Shown here in pieces: positions 15,415-26,364 of a stretch of 64,000 nucleotides of DNA. Numbering within the stretch: position 1 is the first letter of the stretch; the number at the start of each line of letters is the position of its first letter. Source of the stretch: Pseudomonadales bacterium (GTDB lineage Bacteria; Pseudomonadota; Gammaproteobacteria; Pseudomonadales; DC-out160); contig JAHRWA010000075.1 in the NCBI GenBank assembly GCA_019090455.1, positions 25,129-89,128 on the forward strand, read 5' to 3'. The position numbers and the translations under genes are program-made. The notes beneath the pieces were generated by a model. It was not told the origin of the DNA, searched no databases, and saw only the letters and a program-made list of their open reading frames with translations.

Positions 15415-17793
15415 CTAATCCCTCAATATCGCTTTAAACTCCTGTCTTAACGAGGAAACGACTCCATCAACTGTCTCACTAACCTCGCTATCTTTAAGAG
15501 TGCGTGATGGATGCTGGAAGGTCAAGGCTAATGCCAAACTCTTCTTACCAGCGTCAATCCCATTCCCTTGATAAATATCGAAAATATTGACGCTTTTCAG
15601 ACTGTCTCCGCCCTCTTTCTGTACCTTTGCCACAATATCGCTGGAAGTTGTCGTTTCATCGACGACTATCGCGATATCTCGCCTCATTTCTGGGAATTTA
15701 GAAAGCTCTTGATATTGTGGTAACTGCCCTTCCAGTATTGCAGACAGTTGGAATTCAAACAAATAAGCAGATCCATTTATTCCTAACTCTTGCTGTAAGG
15801 AGGGGTGCAATGCGCCAATCAAGCCAATCTCATCACTACCCTTGGATATCGTCGCAGTTTGCCCTGGATGAAGAGCGGGATGATGGCCAGGTGTAAAGTG
15901 AAAGGGGTCTACTGTACCGCCCATTTCAAACATAGTTTCCAGATGCCCTTTGACATCAAAGAAATCCATCGGCCTTTTTTCATTGGCCCAACTTTCAGGT
16001 ACGGTTGCGCCGACAACCAAACCGGCAATCACCCGCTCTTGAGATAATCCAGATTTTTTAGGTATGAACCTTAAACCCGTTTCAAATATTTGTAGTCGTT
16101 GTTGTTGTCTGGCTTGATTGTACTGAACTGTCTTTATTAGACCCGCCCAAAGCGTTGTTCGCATCACCGACATATCAGCCGAAATAGGGTTTGCCAACGC
16201 CAAAGGTTCATAATTGGGATCTAGCTTCTTGAGTAATACGGGGTCTACGAAGCTGTAACTAATCGTCTCTTGATATCCCATATCAACCAACAAATGCCTA
16301 ATTCGAGGTAAGCCGATAGACACCTCAGGCTCATGATCCTGACAATAATCCAGTGAAGGAATCACGGTGGGTAAATTGTTATAGCCGTAGATACGACCCA
16401 ACTCTTCAATTAGATCCACTTCCAACTCCACATCGAATCGATAGGAGGGGGCGACGACAATCCAATGGCCGTCTTTCTCCGTTACATCCATCCCTAAACG
16501 CAACAAAATATCAGTGATTTCTTGCTTAGGAATACTGAAACCCAATAATCGAGTGACTCGATCTTCGCGTAACTGAATAGTTTTCTTTACCGGTAAAAAT
16601 GCTTTGTTCGCGACCTCAACAATAGGGCCGGCCTGACCACCTACGATCTCTAACAACAATTCGGTGGCACGTTCCATAGCAGGAGTTTGCAACTTAAAGT
16701 CCACACCCCTTTCATATCGATGGGAAGAGTCTGTATGCAAGCCGTATGACCTGGCTTTTCCCGCTATGGCAATGGGATCAAAATAAGCACTTTCCAAAAA
16801 CAAATCTGTAGTTTCTTGCGTCACGCCAGATTCAGCCCCACCCATTACACCGGCAATGGCTAATGCGTGTTTTTGGTCGGCTATCATTAATGTATCGGGC
16901 TTAAGTTCAATCTCTTGCCCATCGAGCAAAACCAGCTTTTCTTTTTCTTTGGCTAATCGAACACAAATGCCGCCTTCCAACTGATTCAAATCGAAAGCAT
17001 GCATGGGCTGTCCCTGTTCCAGCATCACGTAGTTGGTAACATCAACTACAGGGTCAATGGAGCGAATGCCACTGCGACGTAGCTTTTCCACCATCCACAA
17101 AGGCGTTTTTGCTGAAATATTGACTTGTCGAATTACTCGCCCCACATACCGCCCACATTGTTCGGCCGCGATAATCTCAACGGGGAACGTATCTTCTATG
17201 CTCGCCTGAATCGGTGAGATTTCAATTGCGCTCACCGCCTCTTTATACAGCACCCCAACTTCCCTCGCCAACCCTGAGATACCCAAGCAGTCGCTACGGT
17301 TTGGAGTCAGATCCACTTCGATCATTTGGTCATCTAGACCAAGATACTCGCGCAAATCAACACCGATAGGCGCATCCTCTGCAAGCTCCATGAGACCTTC
17401 GGCATTATCGGACAAACCCAGTTCAGATTCCGCGCAGAGCATTCCGATTGAAGGCTGACCTCGCAGTTTTGCCTTTTTAATTTTAAAATTGCCCGGTAAC
17501 ACTGCACCGACGATGGCCACAGGTATTTTCAATCCTTCCCGTACATTCGGAGCCCCACAAACAATGTCAAGCAATTCAGCGCCATTCACATCCACTTTAC
17601 ACAAGCTAAGTTTATCGGCATCGGGGTGAGGGCCTTTCTCTTTAACCTGCCCAACTACAACTCCACTAAACTCCCCGGCAACAGGCTCGACGCTATCGAC
17701 TTCTAAGCCAGCCATCGTTAGCTGGGCAACCAATTCTTCTGTGCTAACACTGGGGTTAACCCACTCTCGCAACCATTGCTCACTGAATAGCAT
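15415..17793 (-). CDS. pheT: Phenylalanine--tRNA ligase beta subunit
   Basis: This is a 792-residue protein, full length for bacterial PheT. It has an N-terminal tRNA-binding OB-fold (GVVVGQVKEKGPHPDADKLS), a B3/B4 editing region (RRSGIRSIDPVVDVTNYVML), B5 (LLGFSIPKQEITDILLRLGM, then the core RIYGYNNLPTVIPS), and the C-terminal ferredoxin-fold anticodon-binding domain (KFPEMRRDIAIVVDE). It forms the alpha2-beta2 synthetase with PheS encoded just upstream and edits mischarged Tyr-tRNA. GGAAAG precedes the ATG. Confidence 0.98.
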   Translation of the reverse strand: MLFSEQWLREWVNPSVSTEELVAQLTMAGLEVDSVEPVAGEFSGVVVGQVKEKGPHPDADKLSLCKVDVNGAELLDIVCGAPNVREGLKIPVAIVGAVLPGNFKIKKAKLRGQPSIGMLCAESELGLSDNAEGLMELAEDAPIGVDLREYLGLDDQMIEVDLTPNRSDCLGISGLAREVGVLYKEAVSAIEISPIQASIEDTFPVEIIAAEQCGRYVGRVIRQVNISAKTPLWMVEKLRRSGIRSIDPVVDVTNYVMLEQGQPMHAFDLNQLEGGICVRLAKEKEKLVLLDGQEIELKPDTLMIADQKHALAIAGVMGGAESGVTQETTDLFLESAYFDPIAIAGKARSYGLHTDSSHRYERGVDFKLQTPAMERATELLLEIVGGQAGPIVEVANKAFLPVKKTIQLREDRVTRLLGFSIPKQEITDILLRLGMDVTEKDGHWIVVAPSYRFDVELEVDLIEELGRIYGYNNLPTVIPSLDYCQDHEPEVSIGLPRIRHLLVDMGYQETISYSFVDPVLLKKLDPNYEPLALANPISADMSVMRTTLWAGLIKTVQYNQARQQQRLQIFETGLRFIPKKSGLSQERVIAGLVVGATVPESWANEKRPMDFFDVKGHLETMFEMGGTVDPFHFTPGHHPALHPGQTATISKGSDEIGLIGALHPSLQQELGINGSAYLFEFQLSAILEGQLPQYQELSKFPEMRRDIAIVVDETTTSSDIVAKVQKEGGDSLKSVNIFDIYQGNGIDAGKKSLALALTFQHPSRTLKDSEVSETVDGVVSSLRQEFKAILRD

Positions 17794-17902
17794 GTTGTTC
17801 TTTCCGTTTTATTTTCATTTCAAAATTAAAATAATGTTGTTCTCTATCCGCAAACACAAAGCATCAAAGACCGAAGCCGCTTCAAAATAGAATCACACAA
17901 AT

Positions 17903-18919
<1,017 letters not shown>

Positions 18920-18974
18920 TTATCTTTCTCCTCAGTCCACATTCAATGGAATAACACTTTATCGGTCCAGAAAC

Positions 18975-19011
18975 AAATAAGGGAAGAGACCTTTCAGCTC
19001 TTCCCTTATTT
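18975..19011 (-). terminator. 14-bp hairpin between rplT and pheS (terminator or attenuator)
   Basis: A perfect 14-bp inverted repeat (AAATAAGGGAAGAG at 18975-18988; CTCTTCCCTTATTT at 18998-19011) has a 9-nt loop. On the minus strand it is followed by G then TTT, which makes it a moderate terminator. On the plus strand the T-run is longer. Being between rplT and pheS, it could be the counterpart of the pheST attenuator. The one short upstream frame I see (MRARVCKS) has no phenylalanine run, so classical PheM-type control is not supported. Confidence 0.7.
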
Positions 19012-19082
19012 TTTAACTCTTACATACTCTTGCTCTCATCTTTTACCTAGACAACTAGATGAGCAGCAGGAGTAGAACACGT

Positions 19083-19439
19083 CTAGGCTAAGCTGGCTTT
19101 TGCTTTTTCGGCAATGACTGCAAACGCGACTTTGTCGTGGACAGCTATGTCAGCTAAAATTTTTCGATCAATTTCGATTGATGCCAATTTTAAGCCATTA
19201 ATCATACGGCTATAAGACAACCCATTAACGCGCGCTTGGGCATTAATACGAGTAATCCACAATCGACGAAATTGACGTTTTCTTTGTCGGCGATCTCGGT
19301 ACGCGTATTGGCCGGCTTTCGTTACTGCTTGAATAGCGACGCGATAGATACGGCTTCTAGCTCCGTAGTATCCTTTCGCCTGCTTTAATATTTTTTTATG
19401 ACGACGTCTAGCTTGTACGCCGCGTTTTACTCTTGCCAT
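19083..19439 (-). CDS. rplT: 50S ribosomal protein L20
   Basis: This is a 118-residue basic protein of the usual L20 length: [40 protein letters not shown] and the C-terminal globular part [19 protein letters not shown]20 is needed for early 50S assembly and in enteric bacteria represses the rpmI-rplT messenger. GGAG upstream of the ATG serves as ribosome-binding site. Downstream lies the hairpin before pheS. Confidence 0.98.
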   Translation of the reverse strand: MARVKRGVQARRRHKKILKQAKGYYGARSRIYRVAIQAVTKAGQYAYRDRRQRKRQFRRLWITRINAQARVNGLSYSRMINGLKLASIEIDRKILADIAVHDKVAFAVIAEKAKASLA

Positions 19440-19505
19440 TATTGATCTCTCCTAAAAACTGAGCTTTAAAAATTACGAATGCAATTTAATTGTCTATATA
19501 CAGCC

Positions 19506-19697
19506 TTACAGGCCTAACATTCGTTTTACTAAAGGTGTATCTGAAGCCGCTACCAATTGTTTAGGTCTTAGCTGACGAATACGTTTAGGAGATTTTTTGG
19601 TGAGAATATGGTTTTTGAAAGCCTGTTTTCTCTTGAATCCAGAGGCGGTTTTTTTAAAACGCTTTGCGGCCCCTCGGACTGTTTTAATCTTTGGCAT
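19506..19697 (-). CDS. rpmI: 50S ribosomal protein L35
   Basis: This is a 63-residue, highly basic protein ([20 protein letters not shown], then [18 protein letters not shown]), full length for bacterial L35. AAGGTG lies 7 nt upstream of the ATG. It sits between infC (85 nt upstream) and rplT (66 nt downstream) in the canonical IF3-L35-L20 order, in which L20 or L20-like feedback usually controls expression. Confidence 0.97.
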   Translation of the reverse strand: MPKIKTVRGAAKRFKKTASGFKRKQAFKNHILTKKSPKRIRQLRPKQLVAASDTPLVKRMLGL

Positions 19698-19781
19698 TTT
19701 TGCACCTTACAATAATGGAGATTAGCCGTTACAGCACAGTAGAGTATCTACAGTTAGCCAGCCAATCAGTTTTTCAGTGGT

Positions 19782-20330
19782 TTACTTCTTCTTCTTTGGT
19801 CCGATCACCATGATCATTTGCCGACCTTCCATTTTAGGAAACTGTTCGACGGACCCATACTGCTCTAAGTCTGCTTGGACTCTTTGCAATAACTTCATAC
19901 CCAATTCCTGGTGAGCCATTTCTCGGCCCCGGAATCGTAGTGTCACTTTCGCTTTATCGCCATCTTCTAAGAATCGAGTAAGACTACGTAACTTAACTTG
20001 ATAGTCCCCATCCTCAGTCCCTGGGCGGAATTTAATTTCTTTAACTTGTGTTTGTTTTTGTTTCTTACGAGATTCTGCTCGCTTCTTCTTCTCTTCAAAA
20101 ATATGTTTACCGTAATCCATCAATCGACAAACGGGAGGTTCTGCATCAGGTGAAATTTCTACCAGGTCAAGTTCCGCTTCTGTCGCAGCTTGCAGAGCAT
20201 CAGATATGGGAACTACACCCACTTGCTCTCCTTCAGCTGCTATCAATCTTACTTCTTGATGATCATCAATCTCTTCATTGATTCTATTCTTCCTGGTTGC
20301 GCGACCTGCGCCTTTTCCACGTTGTTTGAT
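19782..20330 (-). CDS. infC: Translation initiation factor IF-3, ATC start codon
   Basis: This is a 182-residue protein. The N-domain ([20 protein letters not shown]), the linker rich in Lys ([20 protein letters not shown]) and the C-domain ([48 protein letters not shown]) are all present. A start at the TTG at 20246 would remove the first 28 residues of the conserved N-domain. Reading upstream, the frame stays open to a TAG 6 nt before an ATC codon at 20330-20328, and GGAGG lies 8 nt before that ATC. Non-AUG start codons (AUU/AUC/AUA) are typical of infC because IF3 discriminates against them and so autoregulates. Confidence 0.96.
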   Translation of the reverse strand: MKQRGKGAGRATRKNRINEEIDDHQEVRLIAAEGEQVGVVPISDALQAATEAELDLVEISPDAEPPVCRLMDYGKHIFEEKKKRAESRKKQKQTQVKEIKFRPGTEDGDYQVKLRSLTRFLEDGDKAKVTLRFRGREMAHQELGMKLLQRVQADLEQYGSVEQFPKMEGRQMIMVIGPKKKK

Positions 20331-20333
20331 GGT

Positions 20334-22259
20334 CTATTCCTCCGACAGATATCTGCCGCGTTGTGCGATTGCGCTGGATAACAAAGTTTCAAATTCGGCA
20401 ATGGGCATGGAACCCATGTCTTTGCCTTCTCGCGTTCTCACTGATATGGTATTGTTTTCTATCTCTTTATCACCAGCAACCAATAAATAGGGAACTCGTT
20501 GTAAGGTGTGCTCACGGATTTTATAGCCGATTTTCTCATTTCTCAAGTCCGAGGTAGCTCTAAACCCGTTCTTTTCTATCTGCATCCGTACTTTTTCACA
20601 GTAATCAGAGTGTTTATCGGTAATCCCCATCACAACGGCTTGTGTTGGAGCAAGCCATGGCGGCATCCAACCAGCATAGTTTTCGATGAGAATACCAATA
20701 AACCGTTCAAAAGACCCCAATATAGCGCGATGCAACATAACCGGTGTCTGCCTGCTTCCATCTTCGGCAATATAGGTTGCATCAAGACGGCCCGGCATAG
20801 AGAAATCAACTTGGATAGTACCGCACTGCCATACGCGACCAATACAATCCTGCAAAGAAAACTCAATCTTCGGCCCGTAAAAAGCACCTTCACCAGGTAA
20901 CAATTCAAATTCAAGGTCTTTATTATTTAAGGCTAATTCTAGCGATTTTTCCGCTTTTTCCCATATTTCATCACTACCAACTCGTTTTTCCGGTCTGGTC
21001 GATAATTTAATGAGCACATCATCAAATCCAAAATCTTTGTAAACAGCAAAAACTAGGTCAATAAATTCAGACACTTCTTCTTGAACTTGCTCTTCTGTAC
21101 AAAATATATGGGCATCGTCTTGGGTAAAGTTCCTCACTCGCATCAAGCCATGCAATGTACCAGACGGTTCATTTCGATGACATGATCCGAACTCCGCAAG
21201 CCGTATAGGCAATTCATGATGGCTTGTTAGTCCTTGATTAAAGACCTGCACATGGCATGGGCAGTTCATGGGCTTTACGGCATATTCACGATGTTCAGAA
21301 TGGGTCGTAAACATGTCCTCATGAAATTTCTCCCAATGCCCTGATTTTTCCCAGAGGATACGGTCCACTACCTGAGGTGTTCTAATCTCTTTATAGTTAT
21401 TTTGGTTAAGAATATTTCTAATGTACTGCTCTAAAACCAGATAAATTGACCATCCGCTAGGATGCCAAAACACCATTCCCGGCGCCTCTTCCTGAGTATG
21501 AAATAGTCCGAGCTGCTTGCCGATTTTACGATGATCCCGCTTCTCGGCTTCTTCCAGCCGCTTCATATAGAGCTTAAGGTCTTTCTTGTTAGCCCAAGCG
21601 GTACCATAAACCCGTTGTAGCATTTCGTTATTAGAATCGGCGCGCCAATAAGCACCCGCATTTTTCGTTAACTTAAACGCTTTAAGATGACGCGTATTCG
21701 GGACATGCGGACCACGACACATATCCACATACTCTTCGTGATAATAAAGCTTGATCACCTCGCCTTCAGGTATCTCATCAATAATTTGAATTTTATAGTT
21801 TTCACCACGCTCTACAAAAGTATTTCTAGCTTCTTCCCGGCTCATCACCCTTACGACGACATCATATTCCGTAGATATCAAATTCTTCATACGTTTTTCT
21901 ATGGGAATCAAATCTTCAGGGGTGAAGGTTTTATCTATACCTATATCGTAATAAAAACCATTTTCCACCACAGGCCCAATCGCCATTTTAGCATCGCTGT
22001 ACAACTGCTTAACCGCGTGACCGATAAGATGAGCACAAGAATGTCGAATTATTTCAAGGCCTTCAGGATCTTTTGCGGTAATAATATTTAACGTGGCATC
22101 AACTTCAATCGGTAAAGTCGCATCCAACAATTCACCGTTCACACGACCGGCAATAGTGGCCTTTGCCAAACCAGGACCAATGGATTCAGCCACTTGCATG
22201 ACAGTAACAGGCTGATCAAATCTTTTTTCAGACCCGTCCGGTAGAGTAATTATTGGCAT
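20334..22259 (-). CDS. thrS: Threonine--tRNA ligase
   Basis: This is a 641-residue protein, full length. It has an N-terminal TGS domain ([20 protein letters not shown]), an editing domain with the metal-site motif [14 protein letters not shown] and the later H/C ligand region, a class II catalytic core ([40 protein letters not shown]) and a C-terminal anticodon-binding domain ([16 protein letters not shown]). Its TAG stop is 3 nt from the infC start, so the two are coupled. The leader region between the ATG and the 28-bp hairpin at 22349-22409 is about 90 nt. I could not identify a tRNA-like operator there. Confidence 0.98.
   Translation of the reverse strand: MPIITLPDGSEKRFDQPVTVMQVAESIGPGLAKATIAGRVNGELLDATLPIEVDATLNIITAKDPEGLEIIRHSCAHLIGHAVKQLYSDAKMAIGPVVENGFYYDIGIDKTFTPEDLIPIEKRMKNLISTEYDVVVRVMSREEARNTFVERGENYKIQIIDEIPEGEVIKLYYHEEYVDMCRGPHVPNTRHLKAFKLTKNAGAYWRADSNNEMLQRVYGTAWANKKDLKLYMKRLEEAEKRDHRKIGKQLGLFHTQEEAPGMVFWHPSGWSIYLVLEQYIRNILNQNNYKEIRTPQVVDRILWEKSGHWEKFHEDMFTTHSEHREYAVKPMNCPCHVQVFNQGLTSHHELPIRLAEFGSCHRNEPSGTLHGLMRVRNFTQDDAHIFCTEEQVQEEVSEFIDLVFAVYKDFGFDDVLIKLSTRPEKRVGSDEIWEKAEKSLELALNNKDLEFELLPGEGAFYGPKIEFSLQDCIGRVWQCGTIQVDFSMPGRLDATYIAEDGSRQTPVMLHRAILGSFERFIGILIENYAGWMPPWLAPTQAVVMGITDKHSDYCEKVRMQIEKNGFRATSDLRNEKIGYKIREHTLQRVPYLLVAGDKEIENNTISVRTREGKDMGSMPIAEFETLLSSAIAQRGRYLSEE
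20339..20343 (-). promoter_or_regulatory. Shine-Dalgarno GGAGG that fixes the infC ATC start
   Basis: GGAGG on the minus strand lies inside the last codons of thrS, 8 nt before the ATC codon at 20330. It is the only strong ribosome-binding site near the N-terminus of IF3, and no ATG, GTG or TTG lies at the right distance. Confidence 0.85.
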
Positions 22260-22348
22260 GATTTCTCGTTTTAAAGTGTGCTTCCCGATATCCTAGGTCT
22301 TAATATCTACACTACCGGAAAATAAAGGTAACTTTTTTATAGCACAAA

Positions 22349-22409
22349 ATTCCAATAGCATGAAAAAGGCACTTCCAAACGGGAAGTGCCTTTTTCATGC
22401 TATTGGAAT
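22349..22409. terminator. Perfect 28-bp hairpin, probable bidirectional terminator, between tRNA-Val and thrS
   Basis: The left arm 22349-22376 and right arm 22382-22409 are exact reverse complements over 28 bp around a 5-nt loop (AAACG). The inner core GGCACTTCC/GGAAGTGCC is flanked by A5/T5, the arrangement of a two-way intrinsic terminator. The stem continues another 14 bp beyond the T-run, which is unusual. It lies downstream of tRNA-Val and upstream of thrS on the minus strand. Confidence 0.8.
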
Positions 22410-22470
22410 GATCTAACCTAATATCAAAAAGCCAATTTAAAAGTTAATGTTTAAAAGGCTCTATAAATTA

Positions 22471-22547
22471 TGGTAGACGCGATTGGATTCGAACCAACGA
22501 CCCCCACCATGTCAAGGTGGTGCTCTAACCAGCTGAGCTACGCGTCT
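22471..22547 (-). tRNA. tRNA-Val (GAC)
   Basis: A 77-nt cloverleaf folds on the minus strand: acceptor AGACGCG/CGCGTCT, D arm GCTC/GAGC, anticodon stem CCACC/GGTGG with loop TTGACAT (anticodon GAC), and T arm GTTGG-TTCGAAT-CCAAT with one G-T pair. Discriminator A and an encoded CCA end at 22471. Confidence 0.95.
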
Positions 22548-22682
22548 AAAATAGGCTGCGGATTATATGCCGATCAGTCTAACTGAACAAGGTATTTTTG
22601 TTTTCAATCAAGAAGCTGGCGTAAACCAATCTTAAAGATCTCCATCCTACATAAAGAAACCGCAATATCAGAAAAATTTACC

Positions 22683-24704
22683 TTATACCAAAAAAGCCGA
22701 CTTTTTAATTGCTGTGATCTGATCCCTCACCTTAGCTGCAGCCTCAAACTCTAAATTCTTAGCATGTGAGATCATTAACTCCTCCAAGTCCTTCAACTTC
22801 GCACTTAACTGTTTCGGCGTTAATTGAGTGATCTCAGCTAAATAGCCCTTTTTAGGTTCTGCAGCTTTACGCCTGCCAACCTTACCAGGGATAGAATAAG
22901 CACCCTCTAAAATATCAGAGACATCTTTTTCAACCCCTTTAGGAACAATGCCATGCTCCTCATTGTGGGCTTGCTGCTTGATTCTTCGACGCTCGGTTTC
23001 ATCTATCGCCCTTTGCATGGACCCTGTCACCCTATCCGCATAAAGAATGGCTCGCCCCTCGAGGTTTCTCGCAGCTCGGCCAATTGTTTGAATAAGGGAG
23101 CGCTCCGAGCGCAGAAAACCCTCCTTATCTGCATCTAGGATTGCCACCAGAGACACTTCAGGCATGTCCAACCCTTCACGTAATAGATTTATTCCCACCA
23201 ATACGTCAAACACACCCAGCCGTAAGTCTCTGATAATCTCTACTCGCTCAACCGTATCAATATCAGAATGCAGATAACGCACTTGCACACCATGATCCGC
23301 CAAATATTCCGTTAGATCTTCTGACATTCGCTTGGTTAACGTAGTGACCAACACCCGTTCACCCTTACCAGTACAGATCTTAATTTCTGATAGCAGATCG
23401 TCCACCTGGGTCGTCGCGGGCCGAATCTCAATATCGGGATCAATCAAGCCTGTGGGCCTAACCACCTGATCCACCACTTGAGCAGCATGATCTCCTTCAT
23501 AGTTTCCTGGGGTCGCAGAAACGAATATCATCTGCGGCGCCAATCGCTCCCATTCATCAAATCTCAACGGCCTATTGTCGAGCGCAGATGGCAGACGAAA
23601 ACCATACTCCACCAACGTCTCTTTACGAGATCTATCCCCCTTATACATAGCGCCCAACTGAGGCACCATAATGTGAGACTCATCTATTATCAGCATCGCA
23701 TCATCGGGCAAATAATCAAAAAGAGTCGGTGGCGACTCGCCGGTATTGCGACCTGACAAATGCCTAGAATAGTTTTCTACTCCACTGCAATATCCAAGCT
23801 CTTGCAACATCTCGATATCAAACCGAACCCGCTCAGACAAACGCTGATGTTCCACTAACTTATTGTTAGCCTCCAATTGCGCAAGCCGCTCATGGAGCTC
23901 ATCACGGATACCGCTAATTGCCGACACCACATTTTCCCTCGGCGTCACATAATGAGATTTAGGATATATAGTAAATCGCGGCACACGCTTAACAACTTCA
24001 CCTGTTAAGGGATCAAATACGCTTATTTGTTCAATCTCATCATCAAACAGCTCAATTCGCACCGCCAGCTGCTCAGACTCAGCTGGAAATACATCGATCA
24101 CATCACCACGTACACGATATGTGGCTCGCTGAAAATCAATATCATTACGCGTGTACTGCAGCTCAGCTAACCGGCGCAATATATCGCGCTGATCCATACG
24201 ATCGCCACGATCAATGTGTAAAATCATTTTCAGATAGGAGCCAGGGTCACCCAAACCGTAAATACAAGAAACCGTCGCAATAACAATCGTACCCTTCCTC
24301 TCCAACATCGCCTTAGTCGCAGAAAGACGCATTTGCTCGATATGCTCATTCACTGAAGCATCTTTCTCGATAAAAGTATTGGAAGAAGGGACGTATGCTT
24401 CGGGTTGATAGTAATCGTAATAAGAAACGAAATATTCGACAGAATTTTCGGGAAAAAACGTTTTAAACTCACCGTAAAGCTGAGCCGCTAGCGTTTTATT
24501 CGGCGCCAATATCATAGCGGGCCGCTGAGTGCGCTCAATCACATTCGCGATCGTAAATGTCTTACCAGACCCCGTGACACCCAAAAGCGTTTGGTGCGCC
24601 AGCCCGTTATTGAGCCCCTCTACCAACTTATCAATGGCCTCAGGCTGATCTCCGGCCGGACTGAAATTTGAATGAATTTTAAACTGCTGCAATTCTTCGT
24701 TCAA
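22683..24704 (-). CDS. uvrB: Excinuclease ABC subunit B
   Basis: This is a 673-residue protein, full length. It has Walker A in [16 protein letters not shown], the damage-probing beta-hairpin [20 protein letters not shown], the DESH box in [13 protein letters not shown], helicase motifs [20 protein letters not shown] and TIGRAARN, and the C-terminal UVR domain that contacts UvrC ([20 protein letters not shown]). It loads onto damage with UvrA and hands over to UvrC in nucleotide excision repair. No ATG precedes the conserved N-terminus; the TTG at 24704 or a second TTG four codons later is the start. I see no SOS box that I would defend. Confidence 0.97.
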   Translation of the reverse strand: MNEELQQFKIHSNFSPAGDQPEAIDKLVEGLNNGLAHQTLLGVTGSGKTFTIANVIERTQRPAMILAPNKTLAAQLYGEFKTFFPENSVEYFVSYYDYYQPEAYVPSSNTFIEKDASVNEHIEQMRLSATKAMLERKGTIVIATVSCIYGLGDPGSYLKMILHIDRGDRMDQRDILRRLAELQYTRNDIDFQRATYRVRGDVIDVFPAESEQLAVRIELFDDEIEQISVFDPLTGEVVKRVPRFTIYPKSHYVTPRENVVSAISGIRDELHERLAQLEANNKLVEHQRLSERVRFDIEMLQELGYCSGVENYSRHLSGRNTGESPPTLFDYLPDDAMLIIDESHIMVPQLGAMYKGDRSRKETLVEYGFRLPSALDNRPLRFDEWERLAPQMIFVSATPGNYEGDHAAQVVDQVVRPTGLIDPDIEIRPATTQVDDLLSEIKICTGKGERVLVTTLTKRMSEDLTEYLADHGVQVRYLHSDIDTVERVEIIRDLRLGVFDVLVGINLLREGLDMPEVSLVAILDADKEGFLRSERSLIQTIGRAARNLEGRAILYADRVTGSMQRAIDETERRRIKQQAHNEEHGIVPKGVEKDVSDILEGAYSIPGKVGRRKAAEPKKGYLAEITQLTPKQLSAKLKDLEELMISHAKNLEFEAAAKVRDQITAIKKSAFLV

Positions 24705-24835
24705 TTTAATTAATTACCCCATTTTACCGCCACTAAAGTTCGCGTATTATTACTACACTTATTATTACATAGTTTTCCCTAATTTCTTTTAATCTCAACG
24801 CATTGAAATGTTGCTGAAAAATGTGAGGCCCAACC

Positions 24836-26023
24836 TTGGAAGTTAAACTTTCTACTCGTGTTCAAAATATCAAACCCTCCCCTACTTTGGCTGTCACCAA
24901 TCGAGCCAACGAATTACGTGCAGCCGGCAAGAACATTATTGGATTGGGGGCTGGTGAACCCGATTTTGACACGCCACAGCATATTAAGGATGCGGCTATA
25001 GATGCACTAAAAGCTGGCCAAACAAAATACACGGCCGTTGACGGAACACCCGCCCTCAAAAAAGCAATCATCGCCAAATTCAAAAAAGACAACGGCTTAG
25101 AATATGCTGCCAATCAAGTTTTGGTTTCATGCGGCGGCAAGCAAAGCTTCTTTAATTTGAGTCTGGCAATATTAGACTCGGGCGACGAAGTTATCATCCC
25201 CGCTCCCTACTGGGTATCCTATCCAGACATGGTTCGTGTCGCTGAAGGAACTCCCATCATCGTCCCAGCCGGACAGGACCAACGCTTCAAAATAACAGCT
25301 GATCAATTAGAAGCCGCTATCACTTCGAAAACAAAGCTATTCGTTATCAACAGTCCCTCAAACCCTACCGGTGTGGCTTATACATTAGAGGAGCTGAAAG
25401 CGCTCGCTGAAGTGCTATTGCGTCACCCCCACGTCATGGTGGCAACAGACGATATGTATGAACATATCTTGTGGACTGGAAAGCCCTTCTGCAATATTTT
25501 GAATGCCTGCCCAGAACTCTATGATCGCACCTTCGTACTCAACGGTGTATCGAAAGCCTACTCCATGACAGGCTGGCGCATTGGTTACGCCGCAGGACCG
25601 GCAAGCGCGATAATAGCCATGAAAAAAATCCAATCTCAAAGCACTTCCAACCCCACTTCATTCGCCCAAGCCGGTGCACAAGCGGCCCTGGAAGGCCCAC
25701 AGTCTTGCGTAAAAGAAATGACCGTTGCATTTAAAAAACGCCACGATTTCGTCATCAAAGCACTCAATCAAATCCCCGGAGTTGATTGCGCAACGGCAGA
25801 CGGCACCTTTTACGCATTCCCCAATATTCAAGGAGTCATTGATTCGATAGAGGGCATCAATAATGACGTAGAACTGGCAGAACATCTGCTACAAAAAGCG
25901 GGAGTCGCCTTGGTACCAGGCTCCGCCTTTGGCTTACCTGGACATGTTAGGCTATCCTTTGCTACCAGCATGGACATACTCAAAGACGCACTCAGCCGCA
26001 TTACCGCTGCAGTGAAGATCTAG
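24836..26023 (+). CDS. Pyridoxal-phosphate aspartate aminotransferase, class I fold
   Basis: This is a 395-residue fold-type I aminotransferase, of the size and sequence of the bacterial AspC/AAT Ib group. Landmarks are GLGAGEPDFDTPQHIKDAA, the NPTG motif in INSPSNPTGVAYT, the PLP-binding lysine in VLNGVSKAYSMTGWRIGYAA, and GSAFGLPGHVRLSFATSM with the substrate-carboxylate Arg. It interconverts aspartate and 2-oxoglutarate with oxaloacetate and glutamate; a prephenate or aromatic activity is also possible in this subgroup. The start is TTG, with TGAGG 7 nt upstream. It is divergently transcribed from uvrB, a neighbourhood also seen in Pseudomonas. Confidence 0.93.
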   Translation: MEVKLSTRVQNIKPSPTLAVTNRANELRAAGKNIIGLGAGEPDFDTPQHIKDAAIDALKAGQTKYTAVDGTPALKKAIIAKFKKDNGLEYAANQVLVSCGGKQSFFNLSLAILDSGDEVIIPAPYWVSYPDMVRVAEGTPIIVPAGQDQRFKITADQLEAAITSKTKLFVINSPSNPTGVAYTLEELKALAEVLLRHPHVMVATDDMYEHILWTGKPFCNILNACPELYDRTFVLNGVSKAYSMTGWRIGYAAGPASAIIAMKKIQSQSTSNPTSFAQAGAQAALEGPQSCVKEMTVAFKKRHDFVIKALNQIPGVDCATADGTFYAFPNIQGVIDSIEGINNDVELAEHLLQKAGVALVPGSAFGLPGHVRLSFATSMDILKDALSRITAAVKI

Positions 26024-26196
26024 ACTCGAACAAACGTTTAGAGGCAATACTGAGAGAGTATAAAAGGGGTAATCACGAAGCCTCTAAGCTGCTGATACAA
26101 AAGATCTAAAAAAGAGTTGACCCAGTGCCATCACATCTCTAATATACGCGGCCTATGCTGATCTGAACAAGAAGTTCGGCTAAGCTAAAAACTATT

Positions 26197-26272
26197 CCAC
26201 AGTAGCTCAGTTGGTAGAGCAAGCGACTGTTAATCGCTGGGTCACAGGTTCGAGCCCTGTCTGTGGAGCCAC
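26197..26272 (+). tRNA. tRNA-Asn (GTT)
   Basis: A 76-nt cloverleaf folds on the plus strand: acceptor TCCACAG/CTGTGGA, D arm GCTC/GAGC, anticodon loop TGTTAAT with anticodon GTT, and T arm ACAGG-TTCGAGC-CCTGT. Discriminator G and an encoded CCA end at 26272. It is followed at once by a terminator. Confidence 0.95.
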
Positions 26273-26281
26273 ATTGAAAAC

Positions 26282-26313
26282 AAAAAAGGCTATTCCTAGG
26301 AATAGCCTTTTTT
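26282..26313. terminator. Perfect palindromic bidirectional terminator
   Basis: A6-GGCTATTCCT is followed directly by its exact reverse complement, ending in six T. The 32-bp palindrome can serve both tRNA-Asn (plus strand) and the glycosyltransferase gene (minus strand) that converge here. Confidence 0.9.
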
Positions 26314-26364
26314 GTTGATCGATCTAAGCCTGCTGGTCGATTTACGCATTGAAAACCGCAAATA

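Noticed and set aside
19012..19082. A pheM-like leader peptide upstream of pheS
   Set aside because: The only short frame (MRARVCKS) has no phenylalanine codons.
20246..20246. TTG as the start of infC
   Set aside because: It removes 28 residues of conserved IF3 sequence, and the ATC at 20330 has a strong Shine-Dalgarno sequence.
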